Positions 32,309 through 41,008 of a DNA stretch of 64,000 bases are shown here, one piece after another (position 1 is the first letter of the stretch; every line of letters begins with the position of its first letter). Made by a program: the position numbers and the translations under genes. The notes beneath the pieces are model-generated. The model searched no databases. It was not told the DNA's origin and was given only the letters and a program-made list of their open reading frames with translations. The stretch comes from JAZOTM01 sp045657625 (GTDB lineage Bacteria > Bacillota > Clostridia > Lachnospirales > Lachnospiraceae): positions 39,109 through 103,108 of the forward strand of contig JAZOTM010000010.1 of NCBI GenBank assembly GCA_045657625.1, in the 5' to 3' direction.

Positions 32309-34441
32309 TTAAATCATAATCTTCGCTCTTTTTTTGCTTTCTTCTATCATATGATTCAACTTCTCACATGGAATTGCTACAAAAATACCTATAATTAATG
32401 AAATCACTACAAAAATCAATAAAATTCCCAGTTCTTTCCAATAGTCAGCTCCATACATTCCAGCGATGCATTCTTTCATAGCTGCCATTCCATGGGTAAA
32501 TGGCAGGAACTTATATAAATACTGATAAACTTTTGGTAATACCTCAATCGGGAATGTTCCGCCGGCACCTGCAACCTGAATCACCATGATTACAACAGCA
32601 ATCGCTTCTCCCACGTTTCCAAAAGCCACTGTCAAAGAATAAATCATAATGGTAAAAGTAAAGCTGCACATAGCACAGGCCAACCAAAACAAAAATTTAT
32701 GTGGGCACTGAATTCTAATAAAATAGAAATTTCCCAATACAATTATTAAGGTTTGCAATTGTCCGATTAGGAAAAAGGTTGCATATCGGCCAAAATAATT
32801 TTGATAATGTTTTACCTTTTGCATTCCCGGAATCGGATGTACTTTCACATGAATAAGGGCCACTAAAATAAGTGCTCCCACCCATATAGCCAAAATCGTG
32901 TAGAACGGACTCATGGAAGATCCATAAGTCTCCACCGGATACACTTCCACCGTTTCCATGGCTACCGGAGACGAAATAAATTCTCCTAACAATTCCGGAT
33001 CATTTTTTAAAAGTTCTAAGAGTTCTTGATACTGCTCATCCGTACTCAATTCCACAATGTAACGAATATAAGTATCCAAGCTGTCTTTCATTTCCTGAGC
33101 CATATCTCTGGATTCCACCAATGACGCATTACCATCGGAAATACTATCCTCATATTGCTGTAATACTACGGCAATATCACTAAAATTCGAATCAATGGAA
33201 TTTAAAATATTACTTGCACCAATCATAGAAAGCTGCAAATCATTCACTGTTGTATCAATTTGCGGAGCCACCGTAGTTTCATAATACTCCCGAAGCGCCT
33301 TCACGGAATTCATACAAGTTGTAATTTCTCCATCAATTTGCGACTGCAAAGTCGTCAAATCTGAAATCGTAGTATCAACTGTCGTTGCTATATTACTCAA
33401 ATCGGTAGACAAGGTACTTAAATCGGTCATCACCTGACTATACTGGGTTGTTACATCTCCCTCCGGCAATACATCTTCGTAAGTTGCCATAACAGACTGC
33501 AACGTATTTACAACCGCCGCCATATCACGAAGGGAATCCGCCGCTTGTGTCCCGCTTTCAATCAAAGCCATCTGTGCATTTACCGTTGTTTGCAATCCAC
33601 TTAAGGTCGTTTCCACAGAACTTAACGTCACCACTAAAAGCTGCGATGTTGCAGTAGCACTTCCGTCTGCCGCAATCAGTGCACTTTGCAACGTATTCAC
33701 CGTTGATTGCCCGCTATCTACAATACTATCCAGGTTGGGCAACATGGTCTGTGTTGTATCAATTAGGCTATTTGCAGAATTTGTAATATTTATAAAGGAA
33801 TCCAGTAAGGTAATATAGGTCTGCAAATCCGCATCCACTGCATTCATATTACTAAGCACCAATTCCAGCAAACCAATATTCTCGCCAGCCCCTTCAATAG
33901 ACCCGCTTATTTCCACTAGTTTTTCTGTAATCGTACTGACAAAGGTCGCATTTACCTGTTGCACCACGGCTTTTTGCGCTTTTGAAGTAATCTTTGGTGC
34001 AATGGCATTTTTCTTTTCGTTTTCATAATATTCAATAATACCATGGTTCGCCTCGCCACTTAAAAAGCCCAACATATTTTCGGTAAAATCTGTGGGAATC
34101 ACCAATGCTGCGTAATATTCTCCACTGTAAACGCCATCCAAAGCATCCTCTTTTGTCTCAGTAAATACCCAACCAATGGTTTCGTTTTCCTGCAATCCCT
34201 CTACAACACTTTCTCCGATGTTTAGATTTTGACCGACGATATCTTGTCCTTCATCTTCGGAAAAAACTGCAATTTGTATTTGAGAGGTTGCTTCCTCCCC
34301 ATAAGGATCCCAGTTTGATAAAATATTAAACCACGCATACAAAGATGGAATGACACTTAATCCCATAATTACAACGATTGCCACCACATTGGTAGTAATT
34401 CGCTTTGCATCCGTAAGAAAGATTTTTATGATGTTATTCAT
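32309..34441 (-). CDS. YhgE/Pip-domain membrane protein (second copy)
   Basis: A 710-residue protein of the YhgE/phage-infection-protein family, related to EsaA of type VII secretion and to ABC-2 permease-like proteins. One N-terminal membrane segment (VVAIVVIMGLSVIPSLYAWF) is followed by the conserved NWDPYGEE motif, a long extracytoplasmic region of about 450 residues rich in Ser/Thr heptads, and five or six C-terminal membrane segments (with GTFPIEVLPKVYQYLYKFLP). Its start overlaps the small upstream gene by 8 bp. It is a paralogue of the protein at 34911-37073. The transported substrate, if any, is unknown. Confidence 0.85.
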   Translation of the reverse strand: MNNIIKIFLTDAKRITTNVVAIVVIMGLSVIPSLYAWFNILSNWDPYGEEATSQIQIAVFSEDEGQDIVGQNLNIGESVVEGLQENETIGWVFTETKEDALDGVYSGEYYAALVIPTDFTENMLGFLSGEANHGIIEYYENEKKNAIAPKITSKAQKAVVQQVNATFVSTITEKLVEISGSIEGAGENIGLLELVLSNMNAVDADLQTYITLLDSFINITNSANSLIDTTQTMLPNLDSIVDSGQSTVNTLQSALIAADGSATATSQLLVVTLSSVETTLSGLQTTVNAQMALIESGTQAADSLRDMAAVVNTLQSVMATYEDVLPEGDVTTQYSQVMTDLSTLSTDLSNIATTVDTTISDLTTLQSQIDGEITTCMNSVKALREYYETTVAPQIDTTVNDLQLSMIGASNILNSIDSNFSDIAVVLQQYEDSISDGNASLVESRDMAQEMKDSLDTYIRYIVELSTDEQYQELLELLKNDPELLGEFISSPVAMETVEVYPVETYGSSMSPFYTILAIWVGALILVALIHVKVHPIPGMQKVKHYQNYFGRYATFFLIGQLQTLIIVLGNFYFIRIQCPHKFLFWLACAMCSFTFTIMIYSLTVAFGNVGEAIAVVIMVIQVAGAGGTFPIEVLPKVYQYLYKFLPFTHGMAAMKECIAGMYGADYWKELGILLIFVVISLIIGIFVAIPCEKLNHMIEESKKRAKIMI

Positions 34442-34895
34442 GGTGACTCTCTACCTCCTTCTCGGAGTGCAAATTCTTTTCCACGTTTTGCTTAATATTC
34501 TGTAATGCTTCTTCTATATTTTTCATTTCCAAACCAACTAAATTATTTACTTCTGTATCTTCGTCTTTAAAATCCGCCAGTTTTTCTTGTAGTTTGTAAT
34601 CTCCATATTCTATTCCAATTAAAAAGACTGCAATTCCGTACAATGAAATAATCCAAAGCACCAAAAAGATTGGCTTCGAACTATCCGTTACGAATAATAA
34701 AATCAAGAAAATCAGCGGCACCACAAACAAGCACACAATTCCCCTTTTTACCAACTTCTGGTTTTTCTCGTGAATCTGTACTTCATAGTCCATAATGGTG
34801 TGATACAGTTTTTCGTAATGCTCTTCCATTTTCTTGTTTTTTTCAGGTTCCTTTGCCGTACTTTCCATCGGCTCCAACTTTTCTTTTTCTTCCAT
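34434..34895 (-). CDS. Small two-segment membrane protein between the Pip genes
   Basis: A 153-residue protein with a Lys/Glu-rich N-terminus, a helix (EEHYEKLYHTIMDYEVQIHE), two membrane segments (VCLFVVPLIFLILLFV and FLVLWIISLYGIAVFLIGIE) and an amphipathic acidic C-terminus. The start is ATG 34895 with GGAG 7 nt upstream. It starts 15 bp after the upstream Pip gene and overlaps the downstream one, so the three form one operon. No family recognised; a partner or assembly subunit of the Pip proteins is possible. Confidence 0.65.
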   Translation of the reverse strand: MEEKEKLEPMESTAKEPEKNKKMEEHYEKLYHTIMDYEVQIHEKNQKLVKRGIVCLFVVPLIFLILLFVTDSSKPIFLVLWIISLYGIAVFLIGIEYGDYKLQEKLADFKDEDTEVNNLVGLEMKNIEEALQNIKQNVEKNLHSEKEVESHHE

Positions 34896-34910
34896 ATCCA
34901 AACTCCGCTT

Positions 34911-37073
34911 TTACATCATCTTTGTATCTTCCATACGTTCTTCCATGAAGTGCATAAATCCAACCAACGGAATACGAACGACCAATCCAATTACAATGGA
35001 AATCGCCGCAAAAATCAAAAGTATTGATAAGCATGTTCCGTAGGTGTTTTCATATATACCCGCTACACACTCTCTCATTGCATTGATGGCATAAGGGAAT
35101 GGGAAAAACAGATATATTTTTTGATAAAAATCCGGTAACAATTCAATCGGATAAGTTCCACTGGAACCTGCAATCTGAATTACCACCATGACTACCGTCA
35201 GCGCTTTTCCAATATCTCCAAATGAAATTGTCAATGTGTAAATCAACAAACTAAATACAAAGGCCGTTACCGATGTTGCAAAAAAGAACATCCCCGGATG
35301 TAAGCACTGGACCTTTAACAAATACAGGTCTCCAATAGTAATTATCAAGGCTTGCAACTGTGCAAATAGGAAAAACAACAAATATCGGCCAAAATACAAC
35401 TGCCAAGACTTAGGATTATCCAAGCCTTCCGGGTCTACCTTTACTTTAAAGATTGCTACTAAGAAAATCGTTCCAACCCAAATAGCCAAGGCGGTGTAGA
35501 ATGGTGCTACTGCAGAACCATAATTATCCACCGGATAAATTGCATTGGTTTCTACCGTAACCGGATTCGAGAAAAATTCCCCGTAGCTTTCCGGATCTCC
35601 TCCAAGAAGACTCAGCAGTTCATCCACCCATTCCTCTTCACCGGCAGCTTCCAATTTTTCAATCAGTTCTTCTAATTTTGCGGATACACTGTCAATTACT
35701 TCTGCTGTATTTTCTAAACTTTCATTCGTACTGTCTACTGTATTTGTGATTCCATCAAATACCTGATCCATGTCGCCCAATGCCGCATCCAACGAATCCA
35801 ACAAGTCCGATACATTATCCAATACCAAAGACAAACTATCCATAATTCCGTTCATCTGCGGAATAAAGGTATTATTGTACAAATTTTGCACATTGGTCAT
35901 CGTAGAGCTGCAACTTGCCAAAACACTTTTTGTATTTGCCATAGCCGTAGTCACACTATCCGATGCTGCACTCACCTCAACCGTAGAAGAAGCCATAGTA
36001 CGAACCGTATTCACCCCGTCCAACACCGTGGTCGCTGTGCTTAATGCATCTTCTACCAACTGTTGGTCCGATTCTGACAAGGAACTGGTATCCACCAAAG
36101 TTTGCATACTTGTAATCAAAGAATTTAAATCCGTTATGGTCTGATCCGCATCTTTAATGGTCTGATTTACCTGACTATCTAAGGTTGCAGCATCTGTTGC
36201 CAAATTCGACTGATCCAAATCTGTTGAAATATTGCTCAAAGACGTCTGTATCTGCGTCATAGTCGTATTTACGTTTGTATGAAACTGATCCAAGGTTGTT
36301 TTTGTGGTACTTAAGTCTGTGCTTGCTTGGTCAATATAATCTTCTTCCTTTTCAATGGCAGAATCTGTGCTTGCCATATTTCCTTGCGCCGTCGCTATCG
36401 CAAGTTCCAGTTCCGTATTTGCTTCTACAAAATCATTTAACATGGTTCCATAAGAATCCAAGTTATCTTTCAATGTATTCAGTTTTTCCAGAAATTGCTC
36501 GTAGGTCGTTTCCCCTTCCAGTTCTTCCGACAAAATATTGGTTTCTGTAAACAATTGCTCTGTAATTACTTTAATAAACTGCTGATTAATGCTTTGTTTC
36601 AAAGTATCTACCGCAGTGTCCGTAATTTTTGTAGCAACCGCGTTTTTCTTTTCATTCTCATAATAGGTGATTTTCGGATTGGTAAAGTTATCCGTTAATG
36701 CTGTATACATACTTTCGGAAAAATCTTCCTCGATGACCACCGCAGCATAGTAATCTCCGGCATACACACCTTCCACGACCTCTTCTTCCGTATCTAAAAA
36801 TACCCATCCTATGGATGTAGATTCCGAAAGCCTTTCCTTGATGTTATCTCCCATATTTGTGTAATTTCCATCTTCATCCGTGTAACCACTATCCAAAGAT
36901 GCAACAGCAATTTCGATTTGTCCGGTATTTGCGTAGGGATCCCAGTTTGCATATATATTGAACCATGCATATAAAGCAGGCAAAACCAAAATACCTCCTG
37001 CAATTACCAAAGCAAAAAATTGTGTTCTTATATTATGTATGTCAGATTTAAATATTTTCCAAATATTTCTCAA
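34911..37073 (-). CDS. YhgE/Pip-domain membrane protein (first copy)
   Basis: A 720-residue Pip-family protein with the same plan as the downstream copy: N-terminal segment (FALVIAGGILVLPALYAWFN), NWDPYANTGQIEIAV, a 430-residue Thr/Ser-rich coiled-coil-like outside region (DQASTDLSTTKTTLDQFH and similar), and a C-terminal membrane bundle with GTYPIELLPDFYQKIYLFFP. It uses a TTG start 8 nt after AGAGG. It is the first gene of a three-gene operon. In lactococci and bacilli relatives act as phage receptors or export components; the role here is unknown. Confidence 0.85.
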   Translation of the reverse strand: MRNIWKIFKSDIHNIRTQFFALVIAGGILVLPALYAWFNIYANWDPYANTGQIEIAVASLDSGYTDEDGNYTNMGDNIKERLSESTSIGWVFLDTEEEVVEGVYAGDYYAAVVIEEDFSESMYTALTDNFTNPKITYYENEKKNAVATKITDTAVDTLKQSINQQFIKVITEQLFTETNILSEELEGETTYEQFLEKLNTLKDNLDSYGTMLNDFVEANTELELAIATAQGNMASTDSAIEKEEDYIDQASTDLSTTKTTLDQFHTNVNTTMTQIQTSLSNISTDLDQSNLATDAATLDSQVNQTIKDADQTITDLNSLITSMQTLVDTSSLSESDQQLVEDALSTATTVLDGVNTVRTMASSTVEVSAASDSVTTAMANTKSVLASCSSTMTNVQNLYNNTFIPQMNGIMDSLSLVLDNVSDLLDSLDAALGDMDQVFDGITNTVDSTNESLENTAEVIDSVSAKLEELIEKLEAAGEEEWVDELLSLLGGDPESYGEFFSNPVTVETNAIYPVDNYGSAVAPFYTALAIWVGTIFLVAIFKVKVDPEGLDNPKSWQLYFGRYLLFFLFAQLQALIITIGDLYLLKVQCLHPGMFFFATSVTAFVFSLLIYTLTISFGDIGKALTVVMVVIQIAGSSGTYPIELLPDFYQKIYLFFPFPYAINAMRECVAGIYENTYGTCLSILLIFAAISIVIGLVVRIPLVGFMHFMEERMEDTKMM

Positions 37074-37328
37074 ATCATTTTCCTCTCAATTTCTGGTACT
37101 ATTTCTCCATGTACCATTGTACAAAAACACGACTCTCAGATGAATAAACAAATTCTAAAATCTGTGATGATTGCTATACAAATTTGACATTTTATATTTC
37201 TTCTTCCAAATACGCTTCTTTCGTTTTACCAATCCACTTGACTTCTTTTCCTCATGTACCTCACGCGCGTCCGTTTCCAATAGCAGAGCACTTTTATATC
37301 ATTGGTAATCCATGGGATTTTCTGCAAT
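37074..37328. other. Intergenic region upstream of the Pip operon
   Basis: 255 bp with the Pip operon promoter expected near its left end (a TGTACAATGGTACA-like dyad lies about 30 bp before the TTG start). The rest is AT-rich and shows no gene. Confidence 0.4.
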
Positions 37329-37361
37329 AAAAAAAAGAAGCTCTTCACGAGCTTCTTTTAA
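37329..37361 (-). terminator. Terminator after tRNA-Arg
   Basis: On the minus strand AAAAGAAGCTC pairs with GAGCTTCTTTT around GTGAA and is followed by eight T residues. It begins directly after the tRNA. Confidence 0.92.
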
Positions 37362-37435
37362 CGTCTCTGACTGGAGTCGAACCAGCGGCCTTCCGCTTAG
37401 GAGGCGGACGCTCTATCCTGCTGAGCTACAGAGAC
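37362..37435 (-). tRNA. tRNA-Arg (CCT anticodon)
   Basis: A 74-nt cloverleaf on the minus strand: acceptor GTCTCTG/CAGAGAC with discriminator G, anticodon loop CTCCTAA in a TCCGC/GCGGA stem, and T arm GGTTCGACTCC. CCA is not encoded. Its 5' end lies nine bases after the DUF3881 stop codon with no room for a promoter, so it is probably processed from the par-operon transcript. Confidence 0.96.
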
Positions 37436-37444
37436 CTATTGGCT

Positions 37445-38317
37445 TTAATCCATAAAATGGATTTTTCCCTGTAACCAGACTGTACCTTTAAAACGTCTTC
37501 CGATTGCTGGTTCTCCCATCAAATCCTTTTGATTGATCATCATATCAAATATCAAATCATTGACATTCAAGGTCAATACATAAAGTTCTTCCAATGTTTC
37601 TTTATTGGGCACCATAGTATATGCTAGGATTTCACCAATAATAGAATATTGGTCACTTTCCACACCATAAGGCATAAAACTGGTATCTACTATGCTAAGT
37701 ATATCTTCTGATGTCACTCTTCTGGACAACATGGAAAATGTATCCAAATCATCCATCGTCAAACTTTCCATCGCTTCTTCGTCCCCATCGCGGGCTGCCG
37801 CCATAAGGGAATTTCGATGTTGCGTATTTTTTTCTAATCGTTTGTGTTTTTTATCAATTGGCAAAATTACAATTCCTCCGGTTGATAAGCCGGAAATTGT
37901 AACCGTTGCTCCTTTTAAACAATTCTCAATTCTATTTTTTTCATTGAGGTATTCGCAAACGTTTTGAATGTAAAAAATAAGTGCAACACCTAATTTAATT
38001 TCATCACAAATCCCTGCATAGGATTCTCTTCCGGCGTGTCTTTCCACTTCAATTTTTTCTTCTGTGGTAATTCCCTCGCCGGAAAAATAAGGATAATAAT
38101 AATCCAATGCAAAATTTTCTTCGTCCACAAATTGGCCGCAAAGCTTCAATCCAAAGCCATGGCCATAATTCTTTGTAAGTTCAACGAATTCATTTCCCTG
38201 AGAATCGCTACTGTATACAACATGATTAGGATGGTCGATGGCTTCGTCTATGATTTTGTCTAAGTCTTTACTATTCGTTGTTTCACGAAAGCCGATTGCT
38301 CTCAAAAACTTATGCAA
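37445..38317 (-). CDS. DUF3881 family protein
   Basis: A 290-residue soluble protein of the DUF3881 family, known mainly from Lachnospiraceae. It begins MHKFLRAIGFRE, and contains GEGITTEEKIEVERHAGRES and ISGLSTGGIVILPIDKKHKR. The function is unknown. Start is TTG with AGGAGG 8 nt upstream. It follows the DUF4446 gene by 40 bp and is directly followed by tRNA-Arg, so it is likely the last protein gene of the parAB transcript. Confidence 0.8.
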   Translation of the reverse strand: MHKFLRAIGFRETTNSKDLDKIIDEAIDHPNHVVYSSDSQGNEFVELTKNYGHGFGLKLCGQFVDEENFALDYYYPYFSGEGITTEEKIEVERHAGRESYAGICDEIKLGVALIFYIQNVCEYLNEKNRIENCLKGATVTISGLSTGGIVILPIDKKHKRLEKNTQHRNSLMAAARDGDEEAMESLTMDDLDTFSMLSRRVTSEDILSIVDTSFMPYGVESDQYSIIGEILAYTMVPNKETLEELYVLTLNVNDLIFDMMINQKDLMGEPAIGRRFKGTVWLQGKIHFMD

Positions 38318-38357
38318 TCCATTGCCCTCCTATAAATTTTTCTTCATTATAGCGAAA

Positions 38358-38888
38358 TTACTTTTCCATTTCAATTGTTTTATTTTTAGAGTTTAAAGCC
38401 ATATCTAAAGCTTCTTTTTCTTCATCTGCCAAAACAATCACAGAGTTACCTGCGATAATTTCTTTAATATAAGTGTAGCAGCCTTCTCTGCTATGCATTG
38501 CATTGATGATGAATCCATCATTTTTATCATTTAACATTGCAAGAGAAAAACTTAATTTTCCTCCCATTTCATTGAAGGCATCATACTTTACCAAACCAAC
38601 TTTTTGGAAAACAAACTGATTGTTTGCAAATAATTTTTTGATGTTTTCCTGATTTTCACGATTGGCATCCAATAATTTATCTACCTGATCCAATCTTTTT
38701 ATCAGGGTATCTTCTAAGGTCTTGGCATCCTTTCCTTCCATAAAAATACCATAACGTTTTTTCAATTTTTTCATCTGTGAAATATTCACAAATGTAACAA
38801 TGATAAAAATCAGTAATAATACTGCCATTACAATACATGCAATGGTCAAGATATCCATATCAATCCCTAAATATTCTGCTATATTCAT
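38358..38888 (-). CDS. DUF4446 family protein
   Basis: A 176-residue protein of the DUF4446 family, often found next to parB in Clostridia. One N-terminal membrane segment (ILTIACIVMAVLLLIFIIVT) is followed by a cytoplasmic coiled coil (KDAKTLEDTLIKRLDQVDKL) and a beta-rich C-terminal domain with VGLVKYDAFNEMGGKLSFSL, the family core, then NGFIIN-like DGFIINAMHSREGCYTYIKE. The function is unknown. It lies 15 bp after parB. Confidence 0.9.
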   Translation of the reverse strand: MNIAEYLGIDMDILTIACIVMAVLLLIFIIVTFVNISQMKKLKKRYGIFMEGKDAKTLEDTLIKRLDQVDKLLDANRENQENIKKLFANNQFVFQKVGLVKYDAFNEMGGKLSFSLAMLNDKNDGFIINAMHSREGCYTYIKEIIAGNSVIVLADEEKEALDMALNSKNKTIEMEK

Positions 38889-38903
38889 TTCCGTTCCTCA
38901 TTC

Positions 38904-39827
38904 TTACTCTTTTTCGATTGTTTGAAGCATATGATAGATACGATCTAATTCTTCCTGGGAGTAATATTCAATTTCAATTTTTCCACTCTTTTGATCTTTT
39001 CTCTTAATGCTTACCTTGGTACCCAAGATTCCCTTCATTTTTTCCTCTACGTCTGCGTAAATCGCATCGAGCTGAGGATCTTCTTTTGTTTTTGTCACAA
39101 CAGCATCTTTTTGTGACTGAATCTTCTTTACCAATTTCTCTGTTTCACGCACACTCATCTTTTCATCAAAGATCTGCTGTGCTGTTGCATACTGCTTATC
39201 CTTATCTTCAATTGCAAGTAATGCTCTAGCGTGTCCGGTGCTAAGCATATCATCGATTACCATTTGCTGTACACGTTCATCCAATTTCAATAAACGCATG
39301 GAATTCGTAACAGCGGTACGGCTTTTTGATACTCTCTCTGCAACTTCATCCTGTTTCAAATCGAACTCTGTCAATAATCTCTTATAAGCAATTGCTTCTT
39401 CAATTGGATTTAAATTCTCTCTTTGTAAATTTTCAATCAATGAAATTTCTACAACTTCTTGTTCTGTTAAATCCTTAATGATAACCGGGACTTCCTTAAG
39501 CCCTGCCATCTTTGATGCACGCCATCTTCTTTCACCGGCAATGATTTCATAATAATCTTTTTTATCCTGAACTAATAATGGCTGTAATACACCAAACTGT
39601 TTAATGGAATCAGATAATTCCAACAACGCATCTTCATCGAATTTTTTTCTTGGCTGTTCTCTATTTGGCTCTACCTTATTGATATTCATCATAACGATGT
39701 CTTTTTCATCGTATTCTTTTTCACCCTGTGCAACAGCAGGTTCTACTGTTGTTTTTGCTGGGATTAATGAATCCAATCCTTTTCCAAGCCCTTTTGCTTT
39801 TCCGCTGGTTTTCTTTGCTGCTGGCAT
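38904..39827 (-). CDS. parB: Chromosome-partitioning protein ParB (Spo0J)
   Basis: A 307-residue ParB. The N-terminal CTPase domain contains the box II motif GERRWRASKMAGLKEVPVII and ENLQRENLNPIEEAIAY, followed by the helix-turn-helix that binds parS (LKQDEVAERVSKSRTAVTNS) and a C-terminal dimer domain. It should bind the two parS sites 990-1100 bp upstream and load SMC condensin. It lies 3 bp after parA. The very N-terminus (AKKTSGKAKGLGKGLDSLIP) is the usual ParA-stimulating peptide. Confidence 0.97.
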   Translation of the reverse strand: MPAAKKTSGKAKGLGKGLDSLIPAKTTVEPAVAQGEKEYDEKDIVMMNINKVEPNREQPRKKFDEDALLELSDSIKQFGVLQPLLVQDKKDYYEIIAGERRWRASKMAGLKEVPVIIKDLTEQEVVEISLIENLQRENLNPIEEAIAYKRLLTEFDLKQDEVAERVSKSRTAVTNSMRLLKLDERVQQMVIDDMLSTGHARALLAIEDKDKQYATAQQIFDEKMSVRETEKLVKKIQSQKDAVVTKTKEDPQLDAIYADVEEKMKGILGTKVSIKRKDQKSGKIEIEYYSQEELDRIYHMLQTIEKE

Positions 39828-39830
39828 ATT

Positions 39831-40598
39831 TTATATATCCTTTCTCCCAATAATCTCTTTTGCTAAAGATCGATAACTTTCTGCACCTGTTGATTTCGAG
39901 TCATAAATATTAATTGGTTCTCCATAGGATGGAGCTTCCGCTAATCGAATATTTCTTGGAATCACAGTATCATAAATTACAGTCTGCAAATTTTCCTTTA
40001 CGTTATCGACTACTTGCTGTGATAGATTTGTTCTACCATCATACATAGTAAATACCACACCTTCAATCATTAAGTGTGGATTCAGTCTTTTCTGTACTAA
40101 GTCAATTGTATGAATCAACTGGCTCAATCCTTCCAAGGCATAATACTCACATTGAATTGGTACTAAAATCGTATCAGCTGTTGTCATACCATTAATGGTT
40201 AACATATTTAAAGATGGTGGACAATCAATGATAATAAAATCATAATCATCTCTAATATAATCCACATTATTTCTAAGGATATATTCCTTATCATTTATTC
40301 CTAATAATTCTATTTCCGCTGCAGCCAAATCCACATCGGAAGATACTACTGATAAATTATCAATTTCTGTTTTGATCACACAATCTTTCATACCACACTC
40401 ACCAAGCATTAACTGGTAAACGGTATTTTCAATTTGATCCTTGTCTAATCCCAATCCACTTGTGGCATTTCCCTGTGGATCCAAGTCAATCACTAATGTC
40501 TTCTTTCCTGCTTCAGCCAGACATGCCGAAAGGTTAATTGCTGTCGTTGTCTTTCCAACTCCGCCTTTCTGATTTGCAATTGCAATAATTCTGCTCAT
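39831..40598 (-). CDS. parA: Chromosome-partitioning ATPase ParA (Soj)
   Basis: A 255-residue deviant Walker ATPase: NQKGGVGKTTTAINLSACLA (deviant P-loop), VIDLDPQGNATSGLG, and IIIDCPPSLNMLTINGMT. With ParB it segregates origins and, in Bacillus, controls DnaA activity. AAGGG precedes its ATG. The gene heads the parA-parB-DUF4446-DUF3881-tRNA-Arg run and is transcribed away from the parS sites. Confidence 0.97.
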   Translation of the reverse strand: MSRIIAIANQKGGVGKTTTAINLSACLAEAGKKTLVIDLDPQGNATSGLGLDKDQIENTVYQLMLGECGMKDCVIKTEIDNLSVVSSDVDLAAAEIELLGINDKEYILRNNVDYIRDDYDFIIIDCPPSLNMLTINGMTTADTILVPIQCEYYALEGLSQLIHTIDLVQKRLNPHLMIEGVVFTMYDGRTNLSQQVVDNVKENLQTVIYDTVIPRNIRLAEAPSYGEPINIYDSKSTGAESYRSLAKEIIGRKDI

Positions 40599-40683
40599 TC
40601 TTAATCCCTTTCCTACACTCTCTCCCGTATTTACAATGAAGATTGTCTTTTTTATTTTCTATTCTTTTTCACAACCGAGATTT

Positions 40684-40692
40684 ATTATAACA
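40684..40692 (-). promoter_or_regulatory. Extended -10 promoter of parA
   Basis: On the minus strand TGTTATAAT matches the extended -10 element (TGn before TATAAT), about 90 bp before parA. No good -35 is seen, which fits an extended -10 promoter. Confidence 0.5.
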
Positions 40693-40815
40693 TGAATCAA
40701 TGTTCCATTCTATAGAAAAAGTAACTAGTATTCATGTTTTTCTCGGGTTTTTTCTCTTCAAATTCTTTCTATTTTCCTTCTTTTTCCATTAAATTTTGTA
40801 TATTTTTATCTCAAA

Positions 40816-40831
40816 TGTTTCACGTGAAACA
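40816..40831. promoter_or_regulatory. parS site 1
   Basis: A perfect copy of the 16-bp palindrome TGTTTCACGTGAAACA, the ParB-binding consensus of Firmicutes, 218 bp upstream of parA. Confidence 0.97.
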
Positions 40832-40913
40832 TTTCCACAACCTTTAGTGCGTTTCACATAGGCACTCACAAAATATAGTGGATTATATCTAAAAAACCAC
40901 AAGAATCCAAAAA

Positions 40914-40929
40914 TGTTTCACGTGAAACA
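40914..40929. promoter_or_regulatory. parS site 2
   Basis: A second perfect TGTTTCACGTGAAACA, 98 bp (centre to centre) from site 1. A half-site GTTTCAC occurs between them near 40851. The 410-bp space between parA and the LuxR-type gene otherwise contains no gene. Confidence 0.97.
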
Positions 40930-40959
40930 TTTTATACGTAAAAACTCACCGGTCTAATC

Positions 40960-41001
40960 CACAAAAAAGAAAACCACTATATCCATTTATAAATATAGTG
41001 G
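40960..41001 (-). terminator. Terminator after the LuxR-type gene
   Basis: On the minus strand CCACTATAT pairs with ATATAGTGG around a 10-nt loop and is followed by TTTTCTTTTTTG. It separates the DegU-like gene from parS site 2. Confidence 0.8.
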
Positions 41002-41008
41002 CATGAAC

